64,000 nucleotides of DNA from contig NZ_JABWRY020000001.1 of assembly GCF_014269205.2 (NCBI RefSeq), positions 2,542,001-2,606,000 of the forward strand, given 5' to 3'. This stretch comes from Pseudomonas kermanshahensis (lineage in GTDB: Bacteria > Pseudomonadota > Gammaproteobacteria > Pseudomonadales > Pseudomonadaceae). The notes below the pieces were generated by a model that saw nothing but the letters and a program-made list of their open reading frames with translations, was not told the origin of the DNA and searched no databases. Below, piece after piece: positions 8,608 through 16,923 of this stretch (position 1 is the stretch's first letter; each line of letters begins with the position of its first letter). The position numbers and the translations under genes were made by a program.

Positions 8608-8997
8608 GTGTCCCAGGATTTGACATTGCTTTGCCGCGACGACGAGTTGCAGGAAGGCCTTGCACGTGGGTTCGACCCCTGGGCCCAGGGGCGTGATACC
8701 GTTCTTGCGTTGCGCTGGCGTGGCCAGGTGCGTGTCTATCGAAACCTGTGTCCGCACCTGGACGTGGCCATGCAGTACCGCAAGGACCGCTTCATGTCTG
8801 GCGATGGCCGGCACATCGTCTGCTTTGCTCATGGTGCGCTGTTTCAACCCGACAACGGCTTCTGCGTGCTTGGCCCCTGTCAGGGCCAGTCGCTGCAAGC
8901 ACTGATGGTAAAGGTCGACGTTTCGGGAAATGTTTGGCTGGAGGAGGGTGGCCCTCGGGCAAACGATGAGGCTATTGCGTGCGCTTCCATGGACTAG
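8608..8997 (+). CDS. Rieske [2Fe-2S] ferredoxin-like protein
   Basis: 129 residues. The Rieske ligands are clear: C48-P-H50 (NLCPHLDVA) and C72-FA-H75 (IVCFAHGALF), followed by the ...GFCVLGPCQGQSL segment typical of Rieske ferredoxins. It probably passes electrons to an oxygenase. No Rieske oxygenase large subunit is visible in the window, so its partner is either elsewhere or the protein supports another enzyme. The start is GTG at 8608 with GAGG upstream. Its 3' end overlaps the following LysR gene by 19 bases in a different frame. Confidence 0.88.
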   Translation: MSQDLTLLCRDDELQEGLARGFDPWAQGRDTVLALRWRGQVRVYRNLCPHLDVAMQYRKDRFMSGDGRHIVCFAHGALFQPDNGFCVLGPCQGQSLQALMVKVDVSGNVWLEEGGPRANDEAIACASMD

Positions 8998-9902
8998 ACC
9001 TGAACCTGCTGGTGGTGCTGGACGCTTTGTTTGTCGAGCAGCACGTCACGCGCGCCGCAGTGCGCCTGCACCTGACCCAGTCAGCGGTCAGCGCGGCCCT
9101 GGGTCGCCTGCGGGAGCATTTTAACGATCCGCTGTTTGTCCTCGTGGGCGGCGCCATGCTGCCCACGGCGCTGATGCAGTCACTGCACCCACGTATCGAC
9201 CAGGTACTGGAAAACGCGCGGGGCATTGCCTTCGCCAATGCAAGCTTCGACCCGGGAGCGGCGCGCCGCAAGTTCCGCATCATTGCGTCAGATTATGTGA
9301 TCGCGGTGCTCATGCCGGCGCTGATGCGACGGTTGGCCAGCCTTGCGCCCCAGGTCGACTTGCAACTTCTCACGCTGGTGCCGCTGCGCGGTGCCGAGCC
9401 GGGCAGCCTGGTGGATGAGGCCCTGGAGCACCGACACTGCGACCTGGTGATCCTGCCGCTTGCCCATGGCTCGGCGCGTCATCCGCAACAACCGTTGTTC
9501 GAAGACAGCTTCAGCGTCATTGCCTGCAGGGATAATTGCGCCCTGATGGACGGCCTCACGCTGGAGCATTACTTGGCAGCGCCACATGTGGTCCGCGAGA
9601 CCGGCGCAGGCGCCCAGGGCAGCATGGAAGCGGAATTTATCGCAAGCCAGGGGCTGGCGCGGCGGGTGGCTGTGGCGGTGGACCAGTTCGCGTTGATACC
9701 GGAATTCATCGTTGGCGGCCCCTGCCTATCGACCCTGCACAGTCGCCTGGCGCACCTCTACGCGCAGCGCTTTCCTCTGCGCCTGCTGCCACCACCACTC
9801 GCCATTCCCGCCACTCTGCAGGTGATGCAATGGCACGCCTACCAGGACAGTGACCCGGCGCTGGTCTGGCTGCGCCAGTTGTTGGCGGAGGTGGCGGGCT
9901 GA
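8979..9902 (+). CDS. LysR-family transcriptional regulator
   Basis: 307 residues, starting with GTG (MRFHGLDLNLLVVLDALF). The helix-turn-helix HVTRAAVRLHLTQSAVSAALGRLR and the substrate-binding domain match the family, and it closely resembles the other LysR in this cluster. It overlaps the Rieske gene and is therefore likely cotranscribed with it, an unusual placement for a LysR gene, which is more often divergent from its target. It may control the downstream amidohydrolase and GlcG-like genes. Confidence 0.87.
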   Translation: MRFHGLDLNLLVVLDALFVEQHVTRAAVRLHLTQSAVSAALGRLREHFNDPLFVLVGGAMLPTALMQSLHPRIDQVLENARGIAFANASFDPGAARRKFRIIASDYVIAVLMPALMRRLASLAPQVDLQLLTLVPLRGAEPGSLVDEALEHRHCDLVILPLAHGSARHPQQPLFEDSFSVIACRDNCALMDGLTLEHYLAAPHVVRETGAGAQGSMEAEFIASQGLARRVAVAVDQFALIPEFIVGGPCLSTLHSRLAHLYAQRFPLRLLPPPLAIPATLQVMQWHAYQDSDPALVWLRQLLAEVAG

Positions 9903-10010
9903 CAACGACGGCTATCAATTTCTGTCATGGCCGGCCAGTAGGAAACTTCACTTCCTCAGGCATTGGCTGCCCAATACCGTGTCGGTACGACAACAACAGG
10001 ACAGACCGAC

Positions 10011-11393
10011 ATGCCCAGACGCCACGTTCACTGCCAAACCCTCTTTACTGGCCTTGAGGACCAGGCTCGACACGACCAGGTGCTGATCATCGAAAAGGGT
10101 ATGTTCACCCATGTCGGCCCTCGCCAGACCGCTCCGCAGCCATTGCCTGGCGAACGCGTGATTGACACTGGCGGACACTTCGTCATGCCCGGCCTGGTGG
10201 ATGTCCACACCCATCTGGTGTTCGGCAACGCCAAGAGCGAGGAAGACATCGACCTGCACGTCTCGCCGGAATTTCGCGCCCTGCGCGGTCTGTTTTTTAC
10301 CCAGCATGTATTGGCCGCCGGCTACACCTCGGTGGTGGTGCCGGGTGACGCCGGGCATTGCAGCATTGCCGTACGCAACGCTATCAATGCCGGTATGTTC
10401 AGTGGCCCTCGCATCGCCGCCAGCAGCAATGTAATCGCCAACCGGCAGAGCCTGAACGATTGGTTCCCCAGTTGGGTCGGTACGCCTGAGTATTTCTCTG
10501 GCCGCCTGTGCGCTACCCGCGACGAGCAGATTGCGGAAATCCGTCGCCAGGCCAAGGATGGCGTGGACCTGATCAAGATCGCTATGGACGGCCCGCACAT
10601 GCGTCCCAACGGGGAACATATCGCCGCGTTCACCCAGGACGAGACCCGCGCCATGGTCGAGGAGATCCACCGCCTTGGAAAAAAGGTCGCCGTGCATGCC
10701 TATGGCCGCGAAGCGGTGCTGTATGCGGCGAAGGCGGGGGTGGACGTGATCTTCCACGGGTTTTTCCTAGACGATGCCTGTATCGAGGCAATACTCGAAT
10801 CGGGTAGTCACCTCGCTCCGACCTTCACCATGCTCGCCAACAACGTCGAATTTGCCGAGGATTACGAGCCTTCGACCCGCTGTGGTTACGCTGCGATGCA
10901 GCGCCGTGTGATCGAGGTGGGTTGTCGCAACTTGCGCCGCGCCCGGGAAGCCGGTGTGCCGTTCATGACCGGCAGTGACAGCGGTTTCGCCATCACTCCC
11001 TACGGTGAATGGCACGCCCGTGAAATCGAGATTTTTGTCGACTGGTTGGGTTTCAGCCCTGCCCAGGCATTGCGCGCGGCAACCTCGGTTGCCGCGCGGA
11101 TGATGCCCGTGGCGCAGCAGGTGGGCGCCATCGAGGTTGGCCGTCGCGCCGACTTCATCTGTGTTGATGGCTCCCCCCTGCAGAACGTCTCGATTCTTCA
11201 GGAGCGCGAGCGCATACGTGACGTGTACCTAGGCGGGCATCGCGTGGAGGCCCAGGTACCGGGCTACGATCCCTACAAGGTCAGTGACTTCAACACGGTG
11301 AAATGGGCCGAACTTCACACCCGGCAACGGGCCGTGGAAATGGGCAAGCGCAGCGCACCTGAACCTGAGCAAGAGGTAGGCCGGCATGAATAA
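10011..11393 (+). CDS. Metal-dependent amidohydrolase
   Basis: 460 residues of the imidazolonepropionase/dipeptidase-like amidohydrolase superfamily. Metal ligands are visible: H66-T-H68 in GLVDVHTHL, the lysine in LIKIAMDG, histidines in VAVHAYG and VIFHGFF, and the aspartate in MTGSDSGF. The C-terminal GAIEVGRRADFICVDG completes the small beta-domain. It would hydrolyse a C-N bond (amide, cyclic amide or imine). The ATG at 10011 is preferred over an upstream in-frame TTG because it starts the beta-domain directly. Its stop overlaps the start of the next gene by eight bases. Confidence 0.87.
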   Translation: MPRRHVHCQTLFTGLEDQARHDQVLIIEKGMFTHVGPRQTAPQPLPGERVIDTGGHFVMPGLVDVHTHLVFGNAKSEEDIDLHVSPEFRALRGLFFTQHVLAAGYTSVVVPGDAGHCSIAVRNAINAGMFSGPRIAASSNVIANRQSLNDWFPSWVGTPEYFSGRLCATRDEQIAEIRRQAKDGVDLIKIAMDGPHMRPNGEHIAAFTQDETRAMVEEIHRLGKKVAVHAYGREAVLYAAKAGVDVIFHGFFLDDACIEAILESGSHLAPTFTMLANNVEFAEDYEPSTRCGYAAMQRRVIEVGCRNLRRAREAGVPFMTGSDSGFAITPYGEWHAREIEIFVDWLGFSPAQALRAATSVAARMMPVAQQVGAIEVGRRADFICVDGSPLQNVSILQERERIRDVYLGGHRVEAQVPGYDPYKVSDFNTVKWAELHTRQRAVEMGKRSAPEPEQEVGRHE

Positions 11394-11823
11394 GCTCACC
11401 CTGGAACTGGCGTCGCAGATGGTCGACACTGCGCTGGCAGAGGGACGGCGGTTAGCCTTGCAGCCACTTTGTGTTGCGGTACTGGATGCCGGCGGTCACC
11501 TGCTGGCGCTCAAACGCGACGAGCGCGCCAGCCTGCTGCGACCGCAAATCGCGTCGGGCAAGGCCGCCTCAGTGCTCGGCATGGGCTTTGGCGGCCGCGA
11601 ACTTGCCCATCGTGCTGCCGCGCTTCCTGCATTCTTCAATGCATTGAGTGCCCTGGCCGGCGGCAATATGGTTCCGGTGCCCGGCGGGGTGCTGGTGCGT
11701 AATGGGGCAGGGGAAGTGATCGGCGCTATCGGTATCAGCGGTGACAGCTCCGACAACGACGAACGCTGTGCGATTGCCGGTGTGCTGGGGGCAAACTTGA
11801 TGCCCGACAGTGGGGCATGTTGA
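11386..11823 (+). CDS. GlcG/HbpS family protein (DUF336)
   Basis: 145 residues. The pattern AVLDAGGHLLALKRDERAS, followed by GKAASVLGMGFGGRE and PVPGGVLVRNGAGEVIGAIGISG, is that of the GlcG/HbpS family (PF03928). Members occur beside catabolic dehydrogenases and hydrolases; some bind haem or have been linked to small-molecule isomerisation, but most are functionally unassigned. It is the last gene of the plus-strand arm, overlapping the amidohydrolase and followed by a terminator-like hairpin. Confidence 0.85.
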   Translation: MNKLTLELASQMVDTALAEGRRLALQPLCVAVLDAGGHLLALKRDERASLLRPQIASGKAASVLGMGFGGRELAHRAAALPAFFNALSALAGGNMVPVPGGVLVRNGAGEVIGAIGISGDSSDNDERCAIAGVLGANLMPDSGAC

Positions 11824-11827
11824 TAGG

Positions 11828-11867
11828 AAAAAAGCCACTTTTGCCACTGCGGCTTGGGTGGCTTTTC
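11828..11867 (+). terminator. Rho-independent terminator
   Basis: AAAAAAGCCAC is paired with GTGGCTTTT across a short loop just after the DUF336 stop. The A-rich left and T-rich right flanks fit an intrinsic terminator closing the catabolic operon. Confidence 0.65.
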
Positions 11868-12291
11868 TCATTTCATACGCTTATTTGGTGCGCTCAGCCT
11901 CGGATATCTGAAAAAGTTTCAGTCTCAAATCTGCCCGCGCCAATCCAAGCCCTAGATGCATGTGTTGTATTGCCGTTGGGAATTCAACGGATGCAGTTGT
12001 GGGCGATCCAGTTGATGAACCGGTCGGCGTACAAGAGGGAGGAAAGATCGGGAATGGGATGAACCCCCGCGTCACACAGGAAGCCCTAGCGACCAAAGTC
12101 AAGATCTCTGATAGCGGGCCGCAAGGTGCGGCTCGTCAGCTCACATTCGGAAAGAACAAAGTCTGTTTTTATGAAGCTGCTCGGCTCTCGCTGAGGATTG
12201 ACAGGCGGCAGAAAGGTAACCAACCTGCGCGTGCTAATAAGAAGTAAATAATTCTCCGAGCCTCCTGCATAGCTGCCAATTCTCGGGTTGA
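11868..12291. other. Intergenic remnant region
   Basis: About 420 bases without a convincing gene. Short open frames exist on both strands, but none has a recognisable family pattern or a good ribosome site. The region borders a chimeric pseudogene and is probably a decayed junction between two acquired segments. Confidence 0.4.
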
Positions 12292-12900
12292 TTAGTTACG
12301 CGTCAGGCCGCAGCTTTTACGCACAATCAGCTTCGGTTTGAGTAAGAACTTCATGGCAGGGGCGTCTGGGTTCTTCAGGCGCTTCATGAGCATTTCGCTA
12401 GCAACCTCTCCAATACGCTCAGGCTCCAGGGCCACGGTGGTGAGGGGAGGGTTGCAGTATGCGGAGCTCGCGACCCCGTCACTCCCGATCAAAGCGATGT
12501 CCTCACCCGCCTTAAGTCCTCGGTTGCCCAGCTCGCTGAGCGCGCCAGTGGCAATCAGGTCGTTGTAGCAAACCACTCCTGTCGGCCGACGATCCATGTC
12601 GAGCAGGCGACTCATGCCGTCTTTGCCGCCAGCCAGGCTGATGGCAGTTTCGATCATCCAGTCCGGATGTGGGGTAATCCCGTTTTTCTCCAAGCACTCC
12701 ATGTAGCCGTGCAAACGCTCCATGCTTACCGAATAGGTGCTGTTGCGCCCGACGAAGGCAATGTCCCGACCGAACGGGCCGTTCGCACGAGCAGTACCCA
12801 GCGGGTTCTGCCACAGCACTTTACGGGTGTGCATATCGATGGCATTGATCATGCCGAATGGTGGTTCGTTGCGAACCGCCCCTGTTGGCGGTTTTTTCGC
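12292..12900 (-). pseudogene. Chimeric remnant: PQQ-dehydrogenase fragment joined to LacI-family C-terminus
   Basis: One open frame carries two unrelated pieces. Its 5' part (about 12772-12900), with AVRNEPPFGMINAIDM and RKVLWQNPLGTARANGPFG, is an internal fragment of a membrane PQQ dehydrogenase; compare TVWDEPLGTARRNGPFG in the intact quinoprotein encoded at 21.8-23.8 kb. From about 12770 the frame continues as the effector-binding C-terminus of a LacI-family regulator: DIAFVGRN, RRPTGVVCYNDLIATGAL, IALIGSDGV, and the terminal KPKLIVRKSCG. The LacI helix-turn-helix is missing, as is most of the dehydrogenase. A fusion protein with a useful function is unlikely; this looks like the scar of a deletion. 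Confidence 0.75.
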
Positions 12901-13018
12901 CTGGAATTCAAGTAAGTCGCATTCGGATCGAACGGTCTGGCCATGCCAACCACCTCATCAGGAACGGCAGCTATCGCATTCAATGATTATGGTTGACATC
13001 AAAGGTTTGACTTTAATG

Positions 13019-13029
13019 ATGATGATCAT
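13019..13029. promoter_or_regulatory. ATGAnnnTCAT operator copy 1
   Basis: ATGA-TGA-TCAT, embedded in a wider symmetric sequence (AATGAT-N10-ATCATT, 13015-13036), lies upstream of the small gene at 13069. The same 4+3+4 palindrome occurs twice in the TetR/hydrolase intergenic region, so it is the likely TetR binding site. Confidence 0.6.
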
Positions 13030-13068
13030 AATCATTGGGCTTATGGTTTCTGACTCTAAGGACGCTCG

Positions 13069-13269
13069 ATGCAAAAGCCTGTACCTGGAACTACCGAATG
13101 TGTAGGTGCTCTCGATTCGACTGAACTGCCTGCTGATCAGTCATCTGTTGAGGGCGGGGAAAAGGTTGCGCCTAGGGAAGTGGCCGAAGACGCCGCAGAT
13201 GCGGGCGGCCTGATCTCCATACCAGGGCATCCACCTTTCAAGTGGAAAGGACTCATGCTCGAGCAGTGA
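13069..13269 (+). CDS. Small hypothetical protein, probably TetR-regulated
   Basis: 66 residues, acidic, no recognised family. It has a good ribosome site (AAGGA six bases before ATG). It follows a promoter region containing the palindrome shared with the nearby TetR regulator, which argues that it is a real transcription unit. The C-terminal part (LISIPGHPPFKWKGLM) is more ordered-looking than the Glu/Ala-rich middle. It could be the remaining end of a larger protein. Function unknown. Confidence 0.45.
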   Translation: MQKPVPGTTECVGALDSTELPADQSSVEGGEKVAPREVAEDAADAGGLISIPGHPPFKWKGLMLEQ

Positions 13270-13296
13270 CGCTCATGGGCAATGGATGGGCCTGCC

Positions 13297-13851
13297 TCAG
13301 GGCGTCAATTTGTCCATGATCTGCTCACGGCACACGCTGAGCACTTCATCAGCTAGTGGTGAGTCGTCCGGACAAGCGCGAGACAGAATCAAGGCGCCGA
13401 GGGCGTGTGCGAAGGTGTCGATGATTTCCGCACGACTTGCTTTCGGTTCGTCATCCTTGCCCTGTAAAACCTCCAGCAACTTTTCAATCCCAGCCTCGTA
13501 AGCTGCTTTGATGTCATTGGACTGTCGAGCGGCGTCTCCGCCCAGTGCCGCTAGGGTGCAACCTTTCCCTTTCTCATCGCGGTGCTTGCGGGACAGGTAG
13601 AAATTGACGAAGTCGGCGAGCTCGATGCCCTGCATCTGCTCGACCGTCTTGTTGATTCCGCACGTCGCGGATTCACCTATCAAATCCGCCTTGGATTTGA
13701 AGTGTTTGTAAAAACCGCCGTGGGTGAAGCCGGCAGCTCCCATGAGGTCTGCAACACCCACGCCGTCGTAGCCGCGCTCACGGAATAGCGTGGAGGACGT
13801 TTCCACGATATGGGCCCGGTTAGCTTGTGCTTGGGCCTTGGTGACCTTCAT
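13297..13851 (-). CDS. TetR-family transcriptional repressor
   Basis: 184 residues. The N-terminal helix-turn-helix (RAHIVETSSTLFRERGYDGVGVADLMGAAGFTHGGFYKHFKSKADL) is typical TetR, and the C-terminal half is a TetR_C-like ligand domain with cysteines (ATCGINK, GCTLAAL, SRACPDD, VCREQI). The arrangement, divergent from an operon with an Old Yellow Enzyme, recalls NemR, which senses electrophiles through cysteine; similarity of mechanism is an inference. Two palindromes lie between its start and the divergent operon, consistent with autoregulation and repression of that operon. Confidence 0.88.
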   Translation of the reverse strand: MKVTKAQAQANRAHIVETSSTLFRERGYDGVGVADLMGAAGFTHGGFYKHFKSKADLIGESATCGINKTVEQMQGIELADFVNFYLSRKHRDEKGKGCTLAALGGDAARQSNDIKAAYEAGIEKLLEVLQGKDDEPKASRAEIIDTFAHALGALILSRACPDDSPLADEVLSVCREQIMDKLTP

Positions 13852-13895
13852 TTCTCAGCTCTCTTCGCTATCAAGCCAACCAATATCATACATTG

Positions 13896-13906
13896 ATGAC
13901 GTTCAT
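13896..13906. promoter_or_regulatory. ATGAnnnTCAT operator copy 2
   Basis: ATGA-CGT-TCAT in the divergent TetR/hydrolase promoter region, the second of three matching palindromes and the closest to the TetR gene. Confidence 0.6.
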
Positions 13907-13929
13907 AATCAAAGTTGTTGACTGGATTG

Positions 13930-13940
13930 ATGACGATCAT
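13930..13940. promoter_or_regulatory. ATGAnnnTCAT operator copy 3
   Basis: ATGA-CGA-TCAT just downstream of a TTGACT element and upstream of the hydrolase start. Binding here would block the operon promoter. Confidence 0.6.
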
Positions 13941-13980
13941 CATCATTAGGCTATGTCTTCCACTGAGAGAGCAAAATGTC

Positions 13981-14820
13981 ATGAGCTATACCCATCTCAC
14001 CGTTCCGACCCGCACAGTAGAAGTAGGCGGCGACACCTTCACCTACCGTCGCTGGGGTAATACTTCAGGTGTTCCCCTGGTCTTCATTGCCCACTTCCGT
14101 GGTGGGCTCGATCACTGGGATCCGATCATCACTGATGGTCTGGCTGCGGGTCGTGAAGTGATCCTGCTGAACGGTAGGGGTGTAGCGTCGTCGTCGGGAA
14201 CACCGGCCACGACCATTGAGCAAATGGCGGATGACATTGCAGCGGCCATCAAGGCACTGGGGCTGACCCAAGTCGACCTGCTTGGCTTCTCCATCGGTGG
14301 TCTGCAAGTTCAGGAGGTGGCGCTTCGTCACCCCGAGTTGGTACGCAAGCTTTTGCTGCTCGGCACCGGACTGCGCGGTGGTGATCCAACCATGGCGGAG
14401 GGGGTGAGAGAGGCCGCTTCGAACCCCGTTCCGACCATCGAAAACTTCCTGTTCCTCTTCTTCGGTCGTTCGGAAGCAGCCAAGAAGGCGGGCCTGGCGT
14501 TCTGGGAGCGCCGCAACCAGCGCGCCGATCAAGACACCCCAAGCTCGATTGATGTCGCCATGGCACAGGGCGCTGCTTTTGCAGCCTATGTCCAGTCGGC
14601 ACAGGGCGAGAACCGCTTCTCTTACCTCAACGAGCTCAAGCAGCCCACCTTGGTAGTTAATGGCGTAGACGACGTCATGATCCCTTCGATCAATTCGTGG
14701 AGCCTGGTGCAGAACATCCCGAATGCCCAGCTGCTGATCTACCCGGACTCCGGTCACGCCGCTCACTTCCAGTATCCCGAGCGCTTCCTGAAACACGCTC
14801 TCCAATTCTTGGAAGAGTAA
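13981..14820 (+). CDS. Alpha/beta hydrolase, first of two paralogues
   Basis: 279 residues. The alpha/beta-hydrolase fold is shown by the nucleophile motif GFSIGG, the acid loop NGVDDVMIP and the catalytic histidine in DSGHAAHFQ. It is similar along its length to the hydrolase encoded at 16.0 kb (shared TVEVGGDTFTYR/TLEIDGVPFAYR starts and LVRKLLLLGTG blocks), so the pair arose by duplication. The ATG at 13981 starts the conserved region. It is the first gene of the TetR-controlled operon. The substrate is unknown; an ester, lactone or haloperoxidase-like role is possible. Confidence 0.85.
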   Translation: MSYTHLTVPTRTVEVGGDTFTYRRWGNTSGVPLVFIAHFRGGLDHWDPIITDGLAAGREVILLNGRGVASSSGTPATTIEQMADDIAAAIKALGLTQVDLLGFSIGGLQVQEVALRHPELVRKLLLLGTGLRGGDPTMAEGVREAASNPVPTIENFLFLFFGRSEAAKKAGLAFWERRNQRADQDTPSSIDVAMAQGAAFAAYVQSAQGENRFSYLNELKQPTLVVNGVDDVMIPSINSWSLVQNIPNAQLLIYPDSGHAAHFQYPERFLKHALQFLEE

Positions 14821-14909
14821 GGCCACCCCCACCTGGGCTGCTGGGGGCGCGTAAGCGTCTTCAATAGCGGTGTGTTTGAAACCTAATTCGTAGTATCGGA
14901 ATGTTGAGA

Positions 14910-15992
14910 ATGGCTGAGAAATCCGTATTTGAGCCCTACACCCTTGGGGCAATCACCCTTTCCAACCGTATCGTGATGGCGCCGCTGACGCGCAACCGAG
15001 CGGAGGAGGGCCTGCTGCCGAGCCAGTTCGCCGCTACCTACTACAGCCAGCGCGCTTCTGCAGGGTTGTTGATCACTGAAGCTACCCAAGTTTCAAAGCA
15101 AGCTCAGGGCTACCAGAACACGCCCGGCATCTTCACCCAACAACAGGTGAGCGCTTGGCGCGAAGTGACCGATGCCGTCCATGCTGAGGGTGGTCGTATC
15201 TTCCTTCAGATCTGGCACGTTGGCCGGGTATCGCACGTCGTTTACCAGGACGGTCAACCGCCTGTAGCACCTTCTGCAATCCGAGCTGCTGCCAAGGTCT
15301 CCGTGAATAACGAACTTGTGGATGTCTCCGAGCCTCGTGCGCTTCGTATCGAAGAACTCCCAGACATTGTCGAAGACTTCCGACAGTCTGCAGCTAACGC
15401 CATCAAGGCCGGCTTCGATGGGGTCGAGATCCATGCAGCCAACGGCTACCTGCTGGATCAATTCCTGAAGGACAGCGCGAACAAACGTACCGACGCTTAT
15501 GGTGGTTCGGTAGCCAACCGGGCACGGCTCGTTCTGGAAATTGCCCAGGCGGTGGCATCAGAAATTGGCGCCGAGCGCACGGGCATCCGCATTTCGCCTG
15601 TCTCCCCGTTCAATGATGTTTCCAGCACCAATGCTCAAAAGCAGTACGACTACTTGATCGACAAGCTCAATGAGCTTGGCCTGGTGTACCTCCACGTTAT
15701 TGAAGGTGTGCCGGGTGGCTCACGTGATATTGCTCCGTTTGATTACGCCGGCCTGCGCAGGCGCTTCACCAATACCGTGATCGTCAACAACGGCTACGAC
15801 GTGGAGCTCGCTTCCTCTCAATTGGCGGCAGGGCAAGCAGATCTGTTTGCGATTGGCCGGCCCTTCATCGCAAACCCTGACTTGGTCGAGCGACTGAACT
15901 CCGGTGCTGCGTTGGCCAGTTTCGACCCCTCGACCCTCTACGGTGGCGGTGCAGCGGGCTACATCGATTATCCCGCACTGGAAAACGCTTAA
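14910..15992 (+). CDS. Old Yellow Enzyme family ene-reductase (NemA-like)
   Basis: 360 residues of the FMN-dependent Old Yellow Enzyme family. Visible blocks are LSNRIVMAPLTRNRA near the N-terminus, LQIWHVGRVSH, the substrate-binding GVEIHAANGYLLDQFL, and the C-terminal FAIGRPFIANPDL. It should reduce activated C=C bonds of enones, maleimides or nitro compounds with NAD(P)H. The ATG at 14910 is preferred to one three codons upstream because the only GGA is then properly spaced. TetR control plus two quinone-reductase-like partners supports electrophile detoxification. Confidence 0.9.
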   Translation: MAEKSVFEPYTLGAITLSNRIVMAPLTRNRAEEGLLPSQFAATYYSQRASAGLLITEATQVSKQAQGYQNTPGIFTQQQVSAWREVTDAVHAEGGRIFLQIWHVGRVSHVVYQDGQPPVAPSAIRAAAKVSVNNELVDVSEPRALRIEELPDIVEDFRQSAANAIKAGFDGVEIHAANGYLLDQFLKDSANKRTDAYGGSVANRARLVLEIAQAVASEIGAERTGIRISPVSPFNDVSSTNAQKQYDYLIDKLNELGLVYLHVIEGVPGGSRDIAPFDYAGLRRRFTNTVIVNNGYDVELASSQLAAGQADLFAIGRPFIANPDLVERLNSGAALASFDPSTLYGGGAAGYIDYPALENA

Positions 15993-16028
15993 GCCCAGCG
16001 CGTCCATCTTCAATTCGAGATCATTAAT

Positions 16029-16862
16029 ATGACCCAGTACATCGCCGCACCCAACCAGACCCTCGAAATCGATGGTGTTCCCTTCGCTTACCGTGAGCTC
16101 GGGCGCAAAGGTGGCGTTCCCCTCATCCTCCTGAATCATTGGGGAGCCGTTCTCGACAACTTCGATCCACGCATCGTCGACGAGCTGGCCAAGCATCACC
16201 ATGTAATCGCTACGGACTATCGCGGCATTGGTTTGTCTGGTGGTGTTGCGCCGCTCACCGTCGCAGAAATGGCCCGCGATTCCGTGGCGTTTATCAAGGC
16301 GCTGGGCTTCGACAAGGTCGACCTCTTCGGCTTCTCGTTGGGTGGCTTCGTTGCTCAGGAGATCGCGATCACCCAACCCGGCCTGGTGCGCAAACTGATT
16401 CTGACCGGCACTGGCCCTGCAGGGGGTAAGGACATTGACCAGGTCGCCGTAGTGTCCATGCCGCTGATTGAGAGGGCGACGTCCGAAGGGATCGATCCGA
16501 AGACCTATCTCTTCTTCACTTCGAGTGAGACGAGCCAGCAGGCTGCCAACGCTTTTTTGAAGGCCATGCTTGAGCGCCAGATCGACCGCGATGTTCCTGT
16601 CACCCAGGAAGTATTCGGTCGTCAACTTCAAGCCATTCAGGCTTGGGGCCAGCAAGCGCCGCAGGACTTGGCTAGCTTGAATATTCCAGTGCTTATCGCC
16701 AACGGCGACCAGGACATCATGGTGCCGTCCGAACTGAGCAGCGATATGGCAGAGCGCATTCCCGGCTCTACCCTGGTTATTTACGAGGACGCAGGCCACG
16801 GCGGGATTTTCCAGAACCACGCTGACTTCTCTGCGAAAGCGCTCGCATTCCTTGCTGACTGA
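16029..16862 (+). CDS. Alpha/beta hydrolase, second paralogue
   Basis: 277 residues, with the nucleophile motif GFSLGG, acid in NGDQDIMVP and histidine in DAGHGGIFQ. It is a paralogue of the hydrolase two genes upstream and lies 36 bases after the ene-reductase, in the same operon. A strong hairpin follows it, so transcription may be partly attenuated before the downstream reductases. The substrate is unknown. Confidence 0.85.
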   Translation: MTQYIAAPNQTLEIDGVPFAYRELGRKGGVPLILLNHWGAVLDNFDPRIVDELAKHHHVIATDYRGIGLSGGVAPLTVAEMARDSVAFIKALGFDKVDLFGFSLGGFVAQEIAITQPGLVRKLILTGTGPAGGKDIDQVAVVSMPLIERATSEGIDPKTYLFFTSSETSQQAANAFLKAMLERQIDRDVPVTQEVFGRQLQAIQAWGQQAPQDLASLNIPVLIANGDQDIMVPSELSSDMAERIPGSTLVIYEDAGHGGIFQNHADFSAKALAFLAD

Positions 16863-16880
16863 CCATTTACTTGCATCTGA

Positions 16881-16905
16881 AGAAAAGCGGGGCTGCCCGC
16901 TTTTC
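16881..16905 (+). terminator. Intra-operon intrinsic terminator or attenuator
   Basis: AAAAGCGGG and CCCGCTTTT form a perfect nine-base stem with a GCTG loop, ending in a T-run. It lies between the second hydrolase and the AcuI-like gene, which has its own strong ribosome site, so it may reduce downstream expression or act on RNA stability. Confidence 0.65.
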
Positions 16906-16923
16906 TTGCTGAAGGAGTCACTC

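Noticed and set aside
14826..14847. CCCCCA/TGGGGG hairpin after the first hydrolase
   Set aside because: Short stem with a long loop and no T-tract; too weak to call a terminator.
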